Below are positions 24,067 to 33,196 of a stretch of 44,429 nt of DNA, piece by piece. The position numbers and the translations under genes are program-made. Under the pieces are notes generated by a model. The model was not told the DNA's origin, did no database searches, and worked only from the letters and a program-made list of their open reading frames with translations. Numbering within the stretch: the first letter of the stretch is position 1; each line of letters begins with the position of its first letter. Source of the DNA: JAPLGE01 sp964355545 (GTDB taxonomy: Bacteria; Bipolaricaulota; Bipolaricaulia; UBA7950; UBA9294); assembly GCA_964355545.1 (NCBI GenBank), contig CAYHEK010000003.1, positions 1 to 44,429 of the forward strand, in the 5' to 3' direction.

Positions 24067-24237
24067 ATGCGAAGAATGGAAGAGGGTTTGCCGATTGGCG
24101 TGCTCCGGGGAGGAACCCGCAGCGAGGCCTACGCTCCGGGGGGCAGGACGCACACACCCCGCAAGGGGAAATGGAACGCACTCCCACAGGCCGCCCGTGC
24201 AGGCTCCGGCCGCCCCCTCTCCCGAGAAGGAGCGTGA
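24067..24237 (+). CDS. Possible 56-aa leader ORF in the nusA 5' region
   Basis: An ATG lies 9 bases after the nusA -10 element, the same spacing as for the leaderless gene at 22626. It opens 56 codons (MRRMEEGLPIGVLRGG at the start, SREGA at the end) and stops 22 bases before nusA. The product is arginine/glycine/proline-rich and resembles no family I know. It could be a translated leader that controls nusA, or chance in a structured RNA leader. Confidence 0.3.
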   Translation: MRRMEEGLPIGVLRGGTRSEAYAPGGRTHTPRKGKWNALPQAARAGSGRPLSREGA

Positions 24238-24259
24238 AGGGAACCCTGCCCTGGACACC

Positions 24260-25195
24260 ATGAACATCGAGTTCATTGAGGCCCTCGAGGAGATGGCCAA
24301 AGAGAAGGGAATCCCCCGGGAGGACCTGTATGAGGCGATTCGCAAGGGCCTTGCCGCCGCCTATCAAGAGGAATACCACACCGAGCTCCCCGTGGAGGTG
24401 GAGATCGACTCCCGCTCCGGGGACATCGCCATCAACAAGAAGCGGATCGATCTTGGCAAGTTCGGCCGCATCGCGACAAAGAAGGCGGAGGAGACAATCC
24501 GCCAGGAGATCACCCGCAAGAGGCGCGAGATCGTCTATGAGCTGTACATCCACCGCGTCGGGGAGATCATCACCGGCTCCATCCATCGCTTCGAGGGGAA
24601 GAACGTGTGGGTCAACTTGGGGGACGCCGAGGCGCTCTTGCCGGATCCGGAGAGGATCCCTGGAGAGCGCTACCACGCCGGAGAGCGCCTTCGTGCCTAC
24701 CTCGTCAGCGTGGAAGACACGCAAGGGGACCCCCGCATTCTCATCTCCCGCGCCCACCCAGAATTCGTCCACCAGCTCCTCCGTCTCGAGGTCCCGGAGA
24801 TCGAGCAGGGGATCCTGGTGGTCCGGCGGATCGCCCGCGAGGCGGGTCGGCGCAGCAAGGTCGCCGTGGAGTCGCTCGATCCCAACGTGGATCCAGTCGG
24901 GACCTGCGTGGGAGCCGGCGGAGCGCGGGTACGCGTGGTCACGCGGGAGCTCTCCGGGGAGAAGATCGACCTCATCCGCTTTAGCGACAACACAGAAGAG
25001 CTTCTGCGCCACAGCCTTGAACCGGCCACGGTCCTCTCCGTCGAGTTCGACGAGGCGACTCGCAGCGCCAAGGTCCTCGTCCCCGACGACGAGCTCTCCC
25101 TCGCCATCGGCAAGGGAGGGCAGAACGTCCGCCTGACCGCGAAGCTCGTCGGATACAACATCGACGTCAAGAGCCCAAGCGAAGAGAAGGGCTAA
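24260..25195 (+). CDS. nusA: Transcription termination/antitermination factor NusA
   Basis: 311-aa RNA polymerase-associated factor. N-terminal domain at residues about 1-125 (FIEALEEMAKEKGIPREDLYEAI), S1 domain about 130-200 (GEIITGSIHRFEGKNVWVNLG), then KH1 (VGTCVGAGGARVRVV, near 215) and KH2 (LAIGKGGQNVRLTAKLVG, near 280-297). It ends soon after KH2, without the C-terminal acidic repeats of enterobacteria, as in many bacteria. ATG 24260 lacks a good SD. Classical neighbours rimP and infB are absent here; an MMPL transporter gene follows 20 bases on. The 16S leader has a boxA on which it should act. Confidence 0.93.
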   Translation: MNIEFIEALEEMAKEKGIPREDLYEAIRKGLAAAYQEEYHTELPVEVEIDSRSGDIAINKKRIDLGKFGRIATKKAEETIRQEITRKRREIVYELYIHRVGEIITGSIHRFEGKNVWVNLGDAEALLPDPERIPGERYHAGERLRAYLVSVEDTQGDPRILISRAHPEFVHQLLRLEVPEIEQGILVVRRIAREAGRRSKVAVESLDPNVDPVGTCVGAGGARVRVVTRELSGEKIDLIRFSDNTEELLRHSLEPATVLSVEFDEATRSAKVLVPDDELSLAIGKGGQNVRLTAKLVGYNIDVKSPSEEKG

Positions 25196-25215
25196 AGCGA
25201 AGGCCGTCCTCCACC

Positions 25216-28017
25216 ATGGGAAAGACAGCGGAGAGGATGTTGCGCAGCGTCTTTCACCTCTGTCGATACCACGCGTGGGTCGTTCTCGTCATCGCCCTGG
25301 GCCTCACGGGCGCCTCTCTGTACTACATACGCCAAGTCCCGCTCCGTAGCTCCTACTTCGACCTCCTCCCTCAGGACGACCCCCTCGTCGACCAGTACCG
25401 CAAGAACGCGCAGTACCTAGCAGAGACCGACTACATCGCCCTCCTCCTCACCGTGGGCGACGCCGAGACGAAGTCCCAAGACGAGCGAGAGCGCCTTCTC
25501 CTGGGAGCAGCGGAGGCTCTGGCAGAGGTCCTGCGCCAAGACTCCGAGTTCCTGGAGGTGAGGTACCTCGTCGAGCCCTCTCCGAGAATCCCCGACCAAT
25601 ACCTTCTCCTCTATCAGCTCGGGGCGGACCGACTTGCCCAGGTCGAGTCGAGCGTCGCCCTCACGCGCGGCCTCATCGCGGAGGAGGGGTTCTCCCTCCC
25701 ACCCACCGACCTCACCACCGCCTACCGGAAGGCGGGGGAGACGATCACCGGCGTCCTCTCCGGAAAACTGAATCCAGGAAGCGTAGGGAAGGCCGCGGCG
25801 AGCGTGGAAGAGGACCTCAGAGGGCTCATCGCCCTCAACAACGTGGCCCTTGGGGCGATCGCCGCCCTGGACCGATTCCCTACCCTGACGGCGGCGATCC
25901 AGAATCTCGCGAGCATCTTTGTCCCCACGCGCGAGACCCCCCGCACCCCCGTGGGGTTCTTCTCGGATGACCGAAGTCGACTCCTCATGAGCGTGCGACC
26001 GTGCTTCCCGTCGCAACGGGGGGTGACCTACTGCACCCTCGTGGTGAAGGCGCTCCGCGCCGATCTCGCCCGAGTCGACCTCCGCCCGTGGGACATCACG
26101 GTGGGGGTTGCGGGGACGTACGCGTTCAACGCGGAGACGAACGCCATCGTGAACGGGGACATGCGGCGAACCACGCTCATCTCCTCCGGCGCCGTGTTGG
26201 CCGTCTTCTTCCTCGGCTTTGGATCCCTCTTCTACACCGTGATCGCCGCGATCCCTCTCCTCATCAGCATGGTCCTGACCACCGCTTGGGCGAAGTTCGC
26301 CGCGGGCGGGTTCAACCTCATGACCTCGTTCCTCCCCGCGCTCGTCTTCGGCCTGGGAATCGAGTACGGGATTCACTTCATCTCCCGCTACGCCGAGGAA
26401 CGAGGAAAGGGGAGGCCTCTCAACCGAGCCCTCTCCACCGCGGTCCTGCGCAAGGGCGAAGCGGTCTTCGCGGGCGCGATGACGACCGCGGTCGCCTTCC
26501 TGGGACTCCTCTTCTCCCGCTCCCGCGCCCTGTTCGAAATGGGATTGATCTCGAGCATGGGGATCGTGATCGCCTTCGTCACGACCCTCTTCCTCTTCCC
26601 GACCCTCGTCACCCTCTCTCACTTCCTTTTCCGCTTCCGCCACAAGGAACGGATCACCAACTACGCCTCGTACGTCTCCCCCTTCTTCCGCTTCGTGAGC
26701 AGAAAGGGGCGCGCGATCGTCGTCATCGTCCTCCTCCTCACCTGCGTCGTCGCCCTCCAGGCTTCGCACACGGCTTTTCGGTTCACGAGCGCGGACCTCG
26801 TCCCCAGGACGGAGAGCCAGGCCGTCTTGGAAGACGCCCTCGCCCACTTCGGCGCGACCCAGACGCAGCTTGGAAGCTACTTCACCTTCTTCGCCTCCTC
26901 GGAAGAGGAGCTCGGCCGCGTGGTTGAGCACCTCAAAGAGAGCCCCCTGGTAGAGACTGTGGAATCGGCCCGCGACCTCCTCCCCGTCAACCTTACGAAA
27001 CAACAGCAGGTCTTGAACACCTTGAACATGTCCTCGTACATCGACCAGCTTGACCTCCTTGACCGAAGCCTGGCCGAGCGCGGCTCGGCGCTCGTTCAAA
27101 TGCGCGGTCTCTTCGCGCAGTTCTCCCTCGCCCAGTACGCCGCGGCGCTCTACGGGATGGGCGAGATCGCCCTGGCGAGTGACGAGATCCAACGCCAGCT
27201 CCGCGCGCTCCAGGCCAAGCTCGAGGCTCTCGATGCCGAACAGGCCCGCGCGGCAATCGCTTCTCTAAAGGAGGCTCTGCGCAACCTCGAGAAAAACCTC
27301 GCGCAGATCCGAGCGCTTCCTCCGGTGGACGCCCTCCTGAAAGACATCCTCGACAGCCTCCCCGAGGGGATCCGCCCGCGGTACATGACTCGGGACGGGA
27401 AGTACATCGTTCGAGCACGAATGAGCGGCGCCCTCCTTGAGGGGACGAACCTCCGCGACTTCGACGCGTCCGCCTCCTCGTTCTCCAGCGACTACTTCAG
27501 CATGGCCCTTGGGATCCCGGCTCTCGAGCACTACATGAAACGGGATTTCATCATCTCAACCGCTCTTGCCGCCTTTCTCATCGCCGTCATCCTCTGGATG
27601 AGCCTCCGGGGTTGGATGCGGCCTCTCCTCGCCGCGACTCCGCTCATCCTCAGCTACGTCTGGATGCTCGGCGGCATGAGGGTGCTGCGCATCCCATTCA
27701 ACTTCATCAACATCACAATCTCACCTCTTCTCATCGGAGTCGGGGTCGACAACGGGGTCTACCTCGTCGTCCGCTACTTAGAGGAGCGGACCATCGACCC
27801 TCAGGGTGCGGTCGAACGGAGCGGAAAGACGACGTCCGTCGCGGTCATCGTCACCTCGCTCACGACCCTCGTCGTCTTCGGAAGCCTCCTCTTCGCCCGC
27901 ACTCCGGGGCTGCGGGTCCTGGGGATCTGTGCGCTCCTCGGGATGGGGTTCGCCCTCCTGTTCAGCCTCCTTTTCCTCCCCGCGGCCCTGCGTGCCGAGG
28001 GCGGGAAGAGGGTATAA
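25216..28017 (+). CDS. MMPL/RND-family exporter (SSD-like domains)
   Basis: 933-aa inner-membrane transporter of the RND superfamily. One N-terminal helix (about 18-36), a periplasmic domain, a first helical bundle (about 310-480, with GAMTTAVAFLGLLF), a second periplasmic domain with a coiled-coil rich in Q, A and L (about 585-690), and a second bundle (about 770-925, with TSLTTLVVFGSLLF) make a two-fold repeat typical of the HpnN/MMPL type. Members carry lipids such as hopanoids. Substrate here is unknown; no hopanoid genes are seen. It lies between nusA and rny, close to both, probably in the same transcript. Confidence 0.9.
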   Translation: MGKTAERMLRSVFHLCRYHAWVVLVIALGLTGASLYYIRQVPLRSSYFDLLPQDDPLVDQYRKNAQYLAETDYIALLLTVGDAETKSQDERERLLLGAAEALAEVLRQDSEFLEVRYLVEPSPRIPDQYLLLYQLGADRLAQVESSVALTRGLIAEEGFSLPPTDLTTAYRKAGETITGVLSGKLNPGSVGKAAASVEEDLRGLIALNNVALGAIAALDRFPTLTAAIQNLASIFVPTRETPRTPVGFFSDDRSRLLMSVRPCFPSQRGVTYCTLVVKALRADLARVDLRPWDITVGVAGTYAFNAETNAIVNGDMRRTTLISSGAVLAVFFLGFGSLFYTVIAAIPLLISMVLTTAWAKFAAGGFNLMTSFLPALVFGLGIEYGIHFISRYAEERGKGRPLNRALSTAVLRKGEAVFAGAMTTAVAFLGLLFSRSRALFEMGLISSMGIVIAFVTTLFLFPTLVTLSHFLFRFRHKERITNYASYVSPFFRFVSRKGRAIVVIVLLLTCVVALQASHTAFRFTSADLVPRTESQAVLEDALAHFGATQTQLGSYFTFFASSEEELGRVVEHLKESPLVETVESARDLLPVNLTKQQQVLNTLNMSSYIDQLDLLDRSLAERGSALVQMRGLFAQFSLAQYAAALYGMGEIALASDEIQRQLRALQAKLEALDAEQARAAIASLKEALRNLEKNLAQIRALPPVDALLKDILDSLPEGIRPRYMTRDGKYIVRARMSGALLEGTNLRDFDASASSFSSDYFSMALGIPALEHYMKRDFIISTALAAFLIAVILWMSLRGWMRPLLAATPLILSYVWMLGGMRVLRIPFNFINITISPLLIGVGVDNGVYLVVRYLEERTIDPQGAVERSGKTTSVAVIVTSLTTLVVFGSLLFARTPGLRVLGICALLGMGFALLFSLLFLPAALRAEGGKRV

Positions 28018-28070
28018 TGAGTGAGGCCTGACGAACGACGTGGTCCTACACAGGCGGGAAGTGGGATGAG

Positions 28071-29579
28071 ATGTTTTACTATATTGGTCTTGGGATCAGC
28101 GTGGTCGCTGCGATCTGCCTCGGCTACCTCTTGGGGAGCATCCCGCGCCGGCGAAAGGTGGAAGAGCTCCTCGCCGCCGCGCAGGAAGAGGCCGAGCAGT
28201 TAAGGAAAGAGAAGATCCTCGAGGGGAGACAACAGGTCCAGGAGCTGCGGGAGGAACTCGAGGAACGGATGTCGCGGCGCGAGGACGAACTGGCGCGGAT
28301 GGAGGAGCGGATCCTCCGCCGCGAGGACCGCCTGGGAAAGAAATCGAACTACCTGGAGAAGATCGAGGACTCACTCCGCCAGGACGAGGAGGAACTCGAA
28401 CAGCTAAAAGAGGTCGGTACCCACCTCCTCGCCGAAGGGAAGGCGCACCTGGAGAGGATCGCGGGGTGGACGCAAGAGGAGGCAAGGCAGCACCTGACGA
28501 AGCTGGTTGAGGCGGAGTCGCAACGCTTCTTCTCGCGCAAGGTGGAGGAGGTCGAGCGCAGGGCGAAGGAGGAGGCACAGCAGCGGGCGGCGCGCGTGAT
28601 CGCCACGGCCGTTCAGCGGTACGCCGCCGAGTACGTAGAGGAGAACGCGGTTAGCTCGGTCCCCCTTCCCTCCGAGGAATTCAAGGGACGGATCATCGGC
28701 CGCGAGGGCCGGAACATCAAGACTTTCGAGGCGTTGACCGGTGTTGAGCTCCTCGTCGACGATACCCCGGAGATGGTCGTCCTCTCTTGCTTCCACCCCC
28801 TGCGGCGGGAAGTGGCGCGCATGGCCCTCGCCCGCCTGCTCGAGGACGGGCGGATCCATCCCGCGCAGATCGAGGAGAAGGTACAGCGAGCCAAGGCCCG
28901 CTTGGCGGAGCGCATCAAGGAGGAAGGGAAGAAGGCGGCGTTCGACCTGGGGCTTGACCTCCACCCGGAGCTCGCCACCCTCCTCGGCCGTCTGCAGTAC
29001 CGAACCAGTTACGGCCAGAATCAGCTCGCTCACTCCCTCGAGGTGAGCTGGATCGGCAAGATGCTCGCCGACGAACTGGGGACCGACGCCGTGGCGGCCA
29101 AGCGCGCCGGCCTCCTGCACGACATCGGCAAGGCGGTCGATCACGAAGTGGACGGGCCCCACGCTCTGATCGGGGCCGAACTGGCCCGGCGCTATGGAGA
29201 GAGCCCGGAGGTGGTGCACGCCATCGCCGCTCACCACGAAGACGTAGAGCCCACCGGGGTCTTAGCGATCCTGATCCAGGCAGCGGACACGCTATCCGCC
29301 GCGCGACCCGGGGCCCGTCAGGAGACGTTCGAGCGTTACGTCCAGCGCCTGCATGACCTGGAGGAGCTCTGCCGTTCGTTCCCGGCCGTTCAGGAGGCGT
29401 ACGCCCTCCAGGCCGGCCGGGAGGTCCGCGTGATGGTGCAGCCTGAGCGAGCAAACGACGAGGTCGCGGCGAAGCTGGCCTACGACATCGCTCGCGCGAT
29501 CGAAGAGGAGTTGAGCTATCCCGGCGAGATCAGGGTCAACGTGATCCGCCAAACCCAGTTCATCGAGAGCGCGAAGTGA
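28071..29579 (+). CDS. rny: Ribonuclease Y
   Basis: 502-aa membrane-anchored endoribonuclease that starts mRNA decay. An N-terminal hydrophobic helix (FYYIGLGISVVAAICLGYLLG, split as residues 2-21) is followed by a long charged coiled coil (about 25-190), a KH domain with GRIIGREGRNI near 205-215, and an HD domain with LLHDIGKAVDHEVDG near 347. All usual domains are present at about normal length. It is followed 16 bases later by spoVS, a pairing known from other bacteria, although the usual ymdB between them is missing. Confidence 0.96.
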   Translation: MFYYIGLGISVVAAICLGYLLGSIPRRRKVEELLAAAQEEAEQLRKEKILEGRQQVQELREELEERMSRREDELARMEERILRREDRLGKKSNYLEKIEDSLRQDEEELEQLKEVGTHLLAEGKAHLERIAGWTQEEARQHLTKLVEAESQRFFSRKVEEVERRAKEEAQQRAARVIATAVQRYAAEYVEENAVSSVPLPSEEFKGRIIGREGRNIKTFEALTGVELLVDDTPEMVVLSCFHPLRREVARMALARLLEDGRIHPAQIEEKVQRAKARLAERIKEEGKKAAFDLGLDLHPELATLLGRLQYRTSYGQNQLAHSLEVSWIGKMLADELGTDAVAAKRAGLLHDIGKAVDHEVDGPHALIGAELARRYGESPEVVHAIAAHHEDVEPTGVLAILIQAADTLSAARPGARQETFERYVQRLHDLEELCRSFPAVQEAYALQAGREVRVMVQPERANDEVAAKLAYDIARAIEEELSYPGEIRVNVIRQTQFIESAK

Positions 29580-29595
29580 CGAAAGAGGAGGGACG

Positions 29596-29889
29596 TTGGA
29601 GACCTTCAAGGTCGCATCGACATCGAACCCCGGAGCGACCGCGGGGGCGATCGCGAACGGAATCCGCCAGCAAGGAGAAGCCCAGCTGCAAGTGATCGGC
29701 CCGCGCGCCGTGAACCAAGCGGTCAAGGCGATCGCCATCGCGCGGGCGTACCTTGCGGCGAGCGGAGTCGACCTTTACTTCATCCCTAGTTTCTCGAGCG
29801 TCCAGATCGAGACTCAGGAGAAGACGGCCCTTCACTTCGCGATCCGCACCCGCCATCCGCTCCTTGGGCCCAAGGAAGAGCCGGCTTAG
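29596..29889 (+). CDS. spoVS: Stage V sporulation protein S (SpoVS) family protein
   Basis: 97-aa Alba-like small protein. It begins METFKVASTSNPGATAGAIA with a TTG start supported by GAGGAGGG upstream. It keeps the family hallmarks LQVIGPRAVNQAVKAIAIARAYLA and DLYFIPSFSSVQIETQEKTALHFAI. SpoVS proteins are widespread in non-sporulating bacteria, where they likely bind nucleic acid. Adjacent rny fits an RNA role. The last residues (RHPLLGPKEEPA) are a short extension. Confidence 0.93.
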   Translation: METFKVASTSNPGATAGAIANGIRQQGEAQLQVIGPRAVNQAVKAIAIARAYLAASGVDLYFIPSFSSVQIETQEKTALHFAIRTRHPLLGPKEEPA

Positions 29890-29923
29890 GCCACTCCCGG
29901 ACGAGACTTGGCGCGCCGATTCC

Positions 29924-29952
29924 TTGTCAGGACGTCCTTGGGCCGATACCAT
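29924..29952 (+). promoter_or_regulatory. Promoter of the PpiC-TPR/mazG/yqeG operon
   Basis: -35 TTGTCA (29924-29929), 17-base spacer, -10 TACCAT (29947-29952). Start near 29959 would give a 36-base leader with AAGGAG at 29977-29982. Confidence 0.55.
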
Positions 29953-29994
29953 TTGCTGGAAACTCGATCCCTTCCGAAGGAGTGACCCGGGCAG

Positions 29995-32616
29995 ATGTAC
30001 TTCAAGCGGCATCAGAAGATCGTCATCTGGATCATCGTCATCGCCTTCCTCATCGGAGGCGTGGGCCTCATCGGCCTCGAACGCGCCGGGGTACTCCGCG
30101 GCTCCCAAGGAGGGAAGGGAGAGGCGACCGTCGCCGCTCGCGTGAACGGGGCGCGGATCTTGCCTGAGACACTCAACAAGGCCGCGAGCGACTTTGCAAA
30201 CCAGGTCCAAGCCTACTACCAGCAGATGGGGCAGGACACAACTGACCTCCTCTCAGGGGCAAGCGGAGCGATGTTCCGCCTGCAGATGGAGAGCCGGGCC
30301 ATGCAGGAACTCATCCGCCAGGCCCTCTACACCCAAGAAGCCGACCGGCGGAAGGTCCGAGTCCCGGAGAACGAGATCGATGCCACATTCTCCGCTCAGT
30401 ACAACGCCCTCCTTGAGAACTACAAGATCACGGAGGCCGACCTCGCAAGCTACCTCCAGGCGCAGGGGACGAGCCTAAGCGAATGGAAGTCCGCGATGCG
30501 GACGAACCTCGCCATGCAACTCCGCGACCAGGCGCTCCGCGAGGCGATCGTCACCCCGGTCGAGCCGACGGACGAGGATCTCCAGGAGTATTTCGAGAAA
30601 AATATCTCCCGCTACGATAAACCCGAGGAGATTCGCGCCTCGCACATCTTGGTCCAAGATCGGGCAAAGGCCGAGGCGATCCTCAAGCGGCTGCGCGCCG
30701 GGGAGGACTTCGCGACCCTGGCCAAGGAGAACTCTACGGACACCGCGAGCGCAGAGCAGGGCGGGGATCTTGGCTGGTTCTCCCACGGGAAGATGGTGAA
30801 GGAGTTCGAGGACGCGGCGTTCGCCCTCAACGTCGGCGAGACAAGCGACATCGTCTCAACCCAGTACGGCTACCACATCATCCGGCTCACCGAACGGAGA
30901 GCATCCTCCACCCCCACCTTCGAAGAGACAAAAGACCAGGTGAAGACGGACTACGTCCGCGAGAAAGAGGACGAGCAGTTCAACTCCTGGTACGAGCAGG
31001 TCTACGCGCAAGCCAGGGTGGAGATCGACCTCCCCCTCGTGAAGGCATATCTTACCGAGCAGAAGGACCTCGACCTCGGCCTCGCCGAGTTTGAGCGAAT
31101 CAAGGCGGAGGGGACCTCGGACGATCCGTACCTCCCTTACTACATCGGCCGCATCTACGAATCGAAGCTCCTCCCCGCCGAACAAGAGAAGAAGAACCTG
31201 GAAGAGAAGCCCGAGAAGACCCCAGAGGATACGGCGCGGATCGAGGAACTCTCTCGCTCGATCGACGACTACAAGGCGAAGGCCCTCGCCCTCTACCTCG
31301 AAGCGTTGGAGAAGGTAGACCCGGATGAAACATTCCTCAACCGAGTCCTCGCCCTGGAGCCCAACAACACGACCGCACTCTACCTCTCCGGCAAGATCCT
31401 CCTCGAACAAGGGAATGCATTCGCCGCCGACCTCAAGTTCCGCGACGTGATCCGCACCGATCCGACGTACGTCGCCGCGTACGTCGCCTCCGGCGATGTG
31501 GCCGCCAGCCAGTCAAACTACGCCGCGGCGATCAACCAGTATACGGAGGCGCTCAAGCTGCGGCCGGGGGACGTCGGCGTGATCATGAAGCTTGTCACGG
31601 TCTATCTCGCCTCAGGGAAGCTCGACGAGGCCGAGGGGCTCCTGTCCCAAGTCGAACGGCTCGACCCACAGAATCCAAAGCTCCTCATCGGTCGGGGCGA
31701 CCTCGCCTACGAGCGTCTCGTCGCTCTTGTCGCAGAGCGGCGTGCGCTCGAGTCAAAACAAGGGCGCACGGCGGCGGAGGAGGCGCGGCTCAAGGAACTG
31801 CCTGCGACGATCTCCTCACTGTACAAGAGCGCAATCGACGACTACGAACAAGCCTTGGCGCACAGCGGGTCGATCGACCTCTATACGAAGCTGGGAAAGA
31901 CGTACCTCGCCGCCGGGGAATTGGATAAGGCGGAGAAGGCCTTCCGGGACGTCATCGTACGCTCTCCCTATCGAGCGGAGGCATACGAAGGGCTCGCCGA
32001 CATCCTCCACGCGCGCAAGGACATCCAAGGGGCGATCGAAAACTACCGGATCGCATTCACGCGAACCCTCGACAACGCACAGAAACAAAAGCTCGGAGAG
32101 AAGCTCGTGGAGCTCGCCCCGGACGACCTCGACAGCCGCCTCAAGCTTGCTCAAGTATACGCGAAGCAATACATGTGGAGTGCCGCGATCAAGCAGTACG
32201 CGGCGATCCTCGCGGCGAAGCCGGACTCCCTCGAGGCGTACCGCGGGATCGCGGAAGCCTACTCCTGGCGCACGGAATACGACACGGCCTTCGACTACCT
32301 CCGCCGAGGGCTCGCGTACGCCTCGACCGCGAGCGCGAAGATCGACCTCTACACGCAGATGATCACTGTCAACCAGCAACAGGTCGGAACGGGAAAACCA
32401 CTCTCGGCGCCCGGCCTCGACGCCTCGTTGGAGCTCGCCAAGATCTACCTCGGCCAAGGGAAGACCGCCCAGGCCAAGGAGAAGCTAGACAAGATCGCCC
32501 TTGATGCTCCCACCTACCGCGCCGAGGAAGTGGCTGCCCTCCTCGCTCAGGCGGGAGGGACCTCCGCTCCCGCCCCGAGTGGGAGCTCCGTGCAGACTCC
32601 CAGTAATGGGACGTGA
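29995..32616 (+). CDS. PpiC/SurA-type peptidyl-prolyl isomerase fused to TPR repeats
   Basis: 873-aa protein with one N-terminal membrane helix (about residues 10-27), a SurA/PpiD-like N-terminal chaperone region (about 45-200), and a parvulin rotamase domain (about 212-300: ASHILVQDRAKAEAIL, GGDLGWFSHGKMVKEFEDAAF, YGYHIIRLTERR). From about 345 on it is all helical, with many tetratricopeptide-like repeats (for example ALYLSGKILLEQGNAFAADLKF, YAAAINQYTEALKL, YLAAGELDKAEKAF), ending in a serine/proline tail. It is probably a periplasmic foldase tied to the membrane with an added protein-binding surface. PpiD or SurA alone are about 430-620 aa, so the TPR half is an unusual fusion. mazG overlaps its last 11 bases. 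Confidence 0.88.
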   Translation: MYFKRHQKIVIWIIVIAFLIGGVGLIGLERAGVLRGSQGGKGEATVAARVNGARILPETLNKAASDFANQVQAYYQQMGQDTTDLLSGASGAMFRLQMESRAMQELIRQALYTQEADRRKVRVPENEIDATFSAQYNALLENYKITEADLASYLQAQGTSLSEWKSAMRTNLAMQLRDQALREAIVTPVEPTDEDLQEYFEKNISRYDKPEEIRASHILVQDRAKAEAILKRLRAGEDFATLAKENSTDTASAEQGGDLGWFSHGKMVKEFEDAAFALNVGETSDIVSTQYGYHIIRLTERRASSTPTFEETKDQVKTDYVREKEDEQFNSWYEQVYAQARVEIDLPLVKAYLTEQKDLDLGLAEFERIKAEGTSDDPYLPYYIGRIYESKLLPAEQEKKNLEEKPEKTPEDTARIEELSRSIDDYKAKALALYLEALEKVDPDETFLNRVLALEPNNTTALYLSGKILLEQGNAFAADLKFRDVIRTDPTYVAAYVASGDVAASQSNYAAAINQYTEALKLRPGDVGVIMKLVTVYLASGKLDEAEGLLSQVERLDPQNPKLLIGRGDLAYERLVALVAERRALESKQGRTAAEEARLKELPATISSLYKSAIDDYEQALAHSGSIDLYTKLGKTYLAAGELDKAEKAFRDVIVRSPYRAEAYEGLADILHARKDIQGAIENYRIAFTRTLDNAQKQKLGEKLVELAPDDLDSRLKLAQVYAKQYMWSAAIKQYAAILAAKPDSLEAYRGIAEAYSWRTEYDTAFDYLRRGLAYASTASAKIDLYTQMITVNQQQVGTGKPLSAPGLDASLELAKIYLGQGKTAQAKEKLDKIALDAPTYRAEEVAALLAQAGGTSAPAPSGSSVQTPSNGT

Positions 32617-33196
32617 GCCGTTCCGTGACCTTGTCGCGCTCGTAGAGAAGCTGCGCGCAGAAGACGGTTGTCCCTGGGATCGAGCCCAGGACCATCGTTC
32701 GCTGCGGCCCTACCTCCTCGAGGAGGCACACGAAGCGATCGCCGCCATCGACGCCGCGGACCTCACGAGCCTCGCCGACGAACTCGGCGACCTCCTCCTA
32801 CAGATCCTCCTCCACGCCCAGATCGCCGCTGAGGAAGGAGCCTTCTCCATCGACAACGTCCTCACGCTTCTAGCAGAGAAGCTCGTTCGCCGCCACCCGC
32901 ACGTCTTTGCGAGCGCCCCGCGAGAGATGGCGGCGATCCGCCACACCTGGACGGCCCTCAAGGAGAAGGAGGGAAGGACGGAACACCCCCTCCCCACTCT
33001 CCTCGCCGCGCGGAAGCTCGTGGAGCGCCTGGAGGCGCCGATCGAAGAGATCCCCGCCGCGTCGGACGAAGAGGAGGAAGGGAGAAGGATCCTTGCCGCG
33101 ATCGCCGCGGCGTGGCGGAGGGGGGTCGACCCGGAGCTCGCGCTAAAGAGGGCGATTGCCGAGCTGGAGGGAGCAAGGGGAAAGAGGGAGCGCTGA
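32606..33196 (+). CDS. mazG: MazG nucleotide pyrophosphohydrolase
   Basis: 196-aa house-cleaning enzyme hydrolysing NTPs or dNTPs to NMP and PPi. Signature MGREPFRDLVALVEKLRAEDGCPWDRAQDH opens the protein. The metal-binding EExxE in LLEEAHEAIAAID, then LADELGDLLLQILLHAQIA, and LVRRHPHVFA are characteristic. It is one MazG unit, shorter than the two-unit E. coli form (about 263 aa). ATG 32606 overlaps the preceding stop by 11 bases; no SD is needed for coupled translation. Next gene overlaps as TGATG. Confidence 0.9.
   Translation: MGREPFRDLVALVEKLRAEDGCPWDRAQDHRSLRPYLLEEAHEAIAAIDAADLTSLADELGDLLLQILLHAQIAAEEGAFSIDNVLTLLAEKLVRRHPHVFASAPREMAAIRHTWTALKEKEGRTEHPLPTLLAARKLVERLEAPIEEIPAASDEEEEGRRILAAIAAAWRRGVDPELALKRAIAELEGARGKRER

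Noticed and set aside
24064..24259. SRP RNA, RNase P RNA or tRNA in the nusA leader
   Set aside because: I looked for the SRP loop, the RNase P conserved core and a cloverleaf; none is present, so it is described only as a leader.
25417..27192. 591-codon minus-strand frame antisense to the MMPL exporter
   Set aside because: Glu/Arg/Gly-rich mirror of a hydrophobic transporter gene, no start signal.
28021..28203. 60-codon frame starting just after the MMPL stop
   Set aside because: It overlaps the start of rny in another frame, with no family features; rny is certain.
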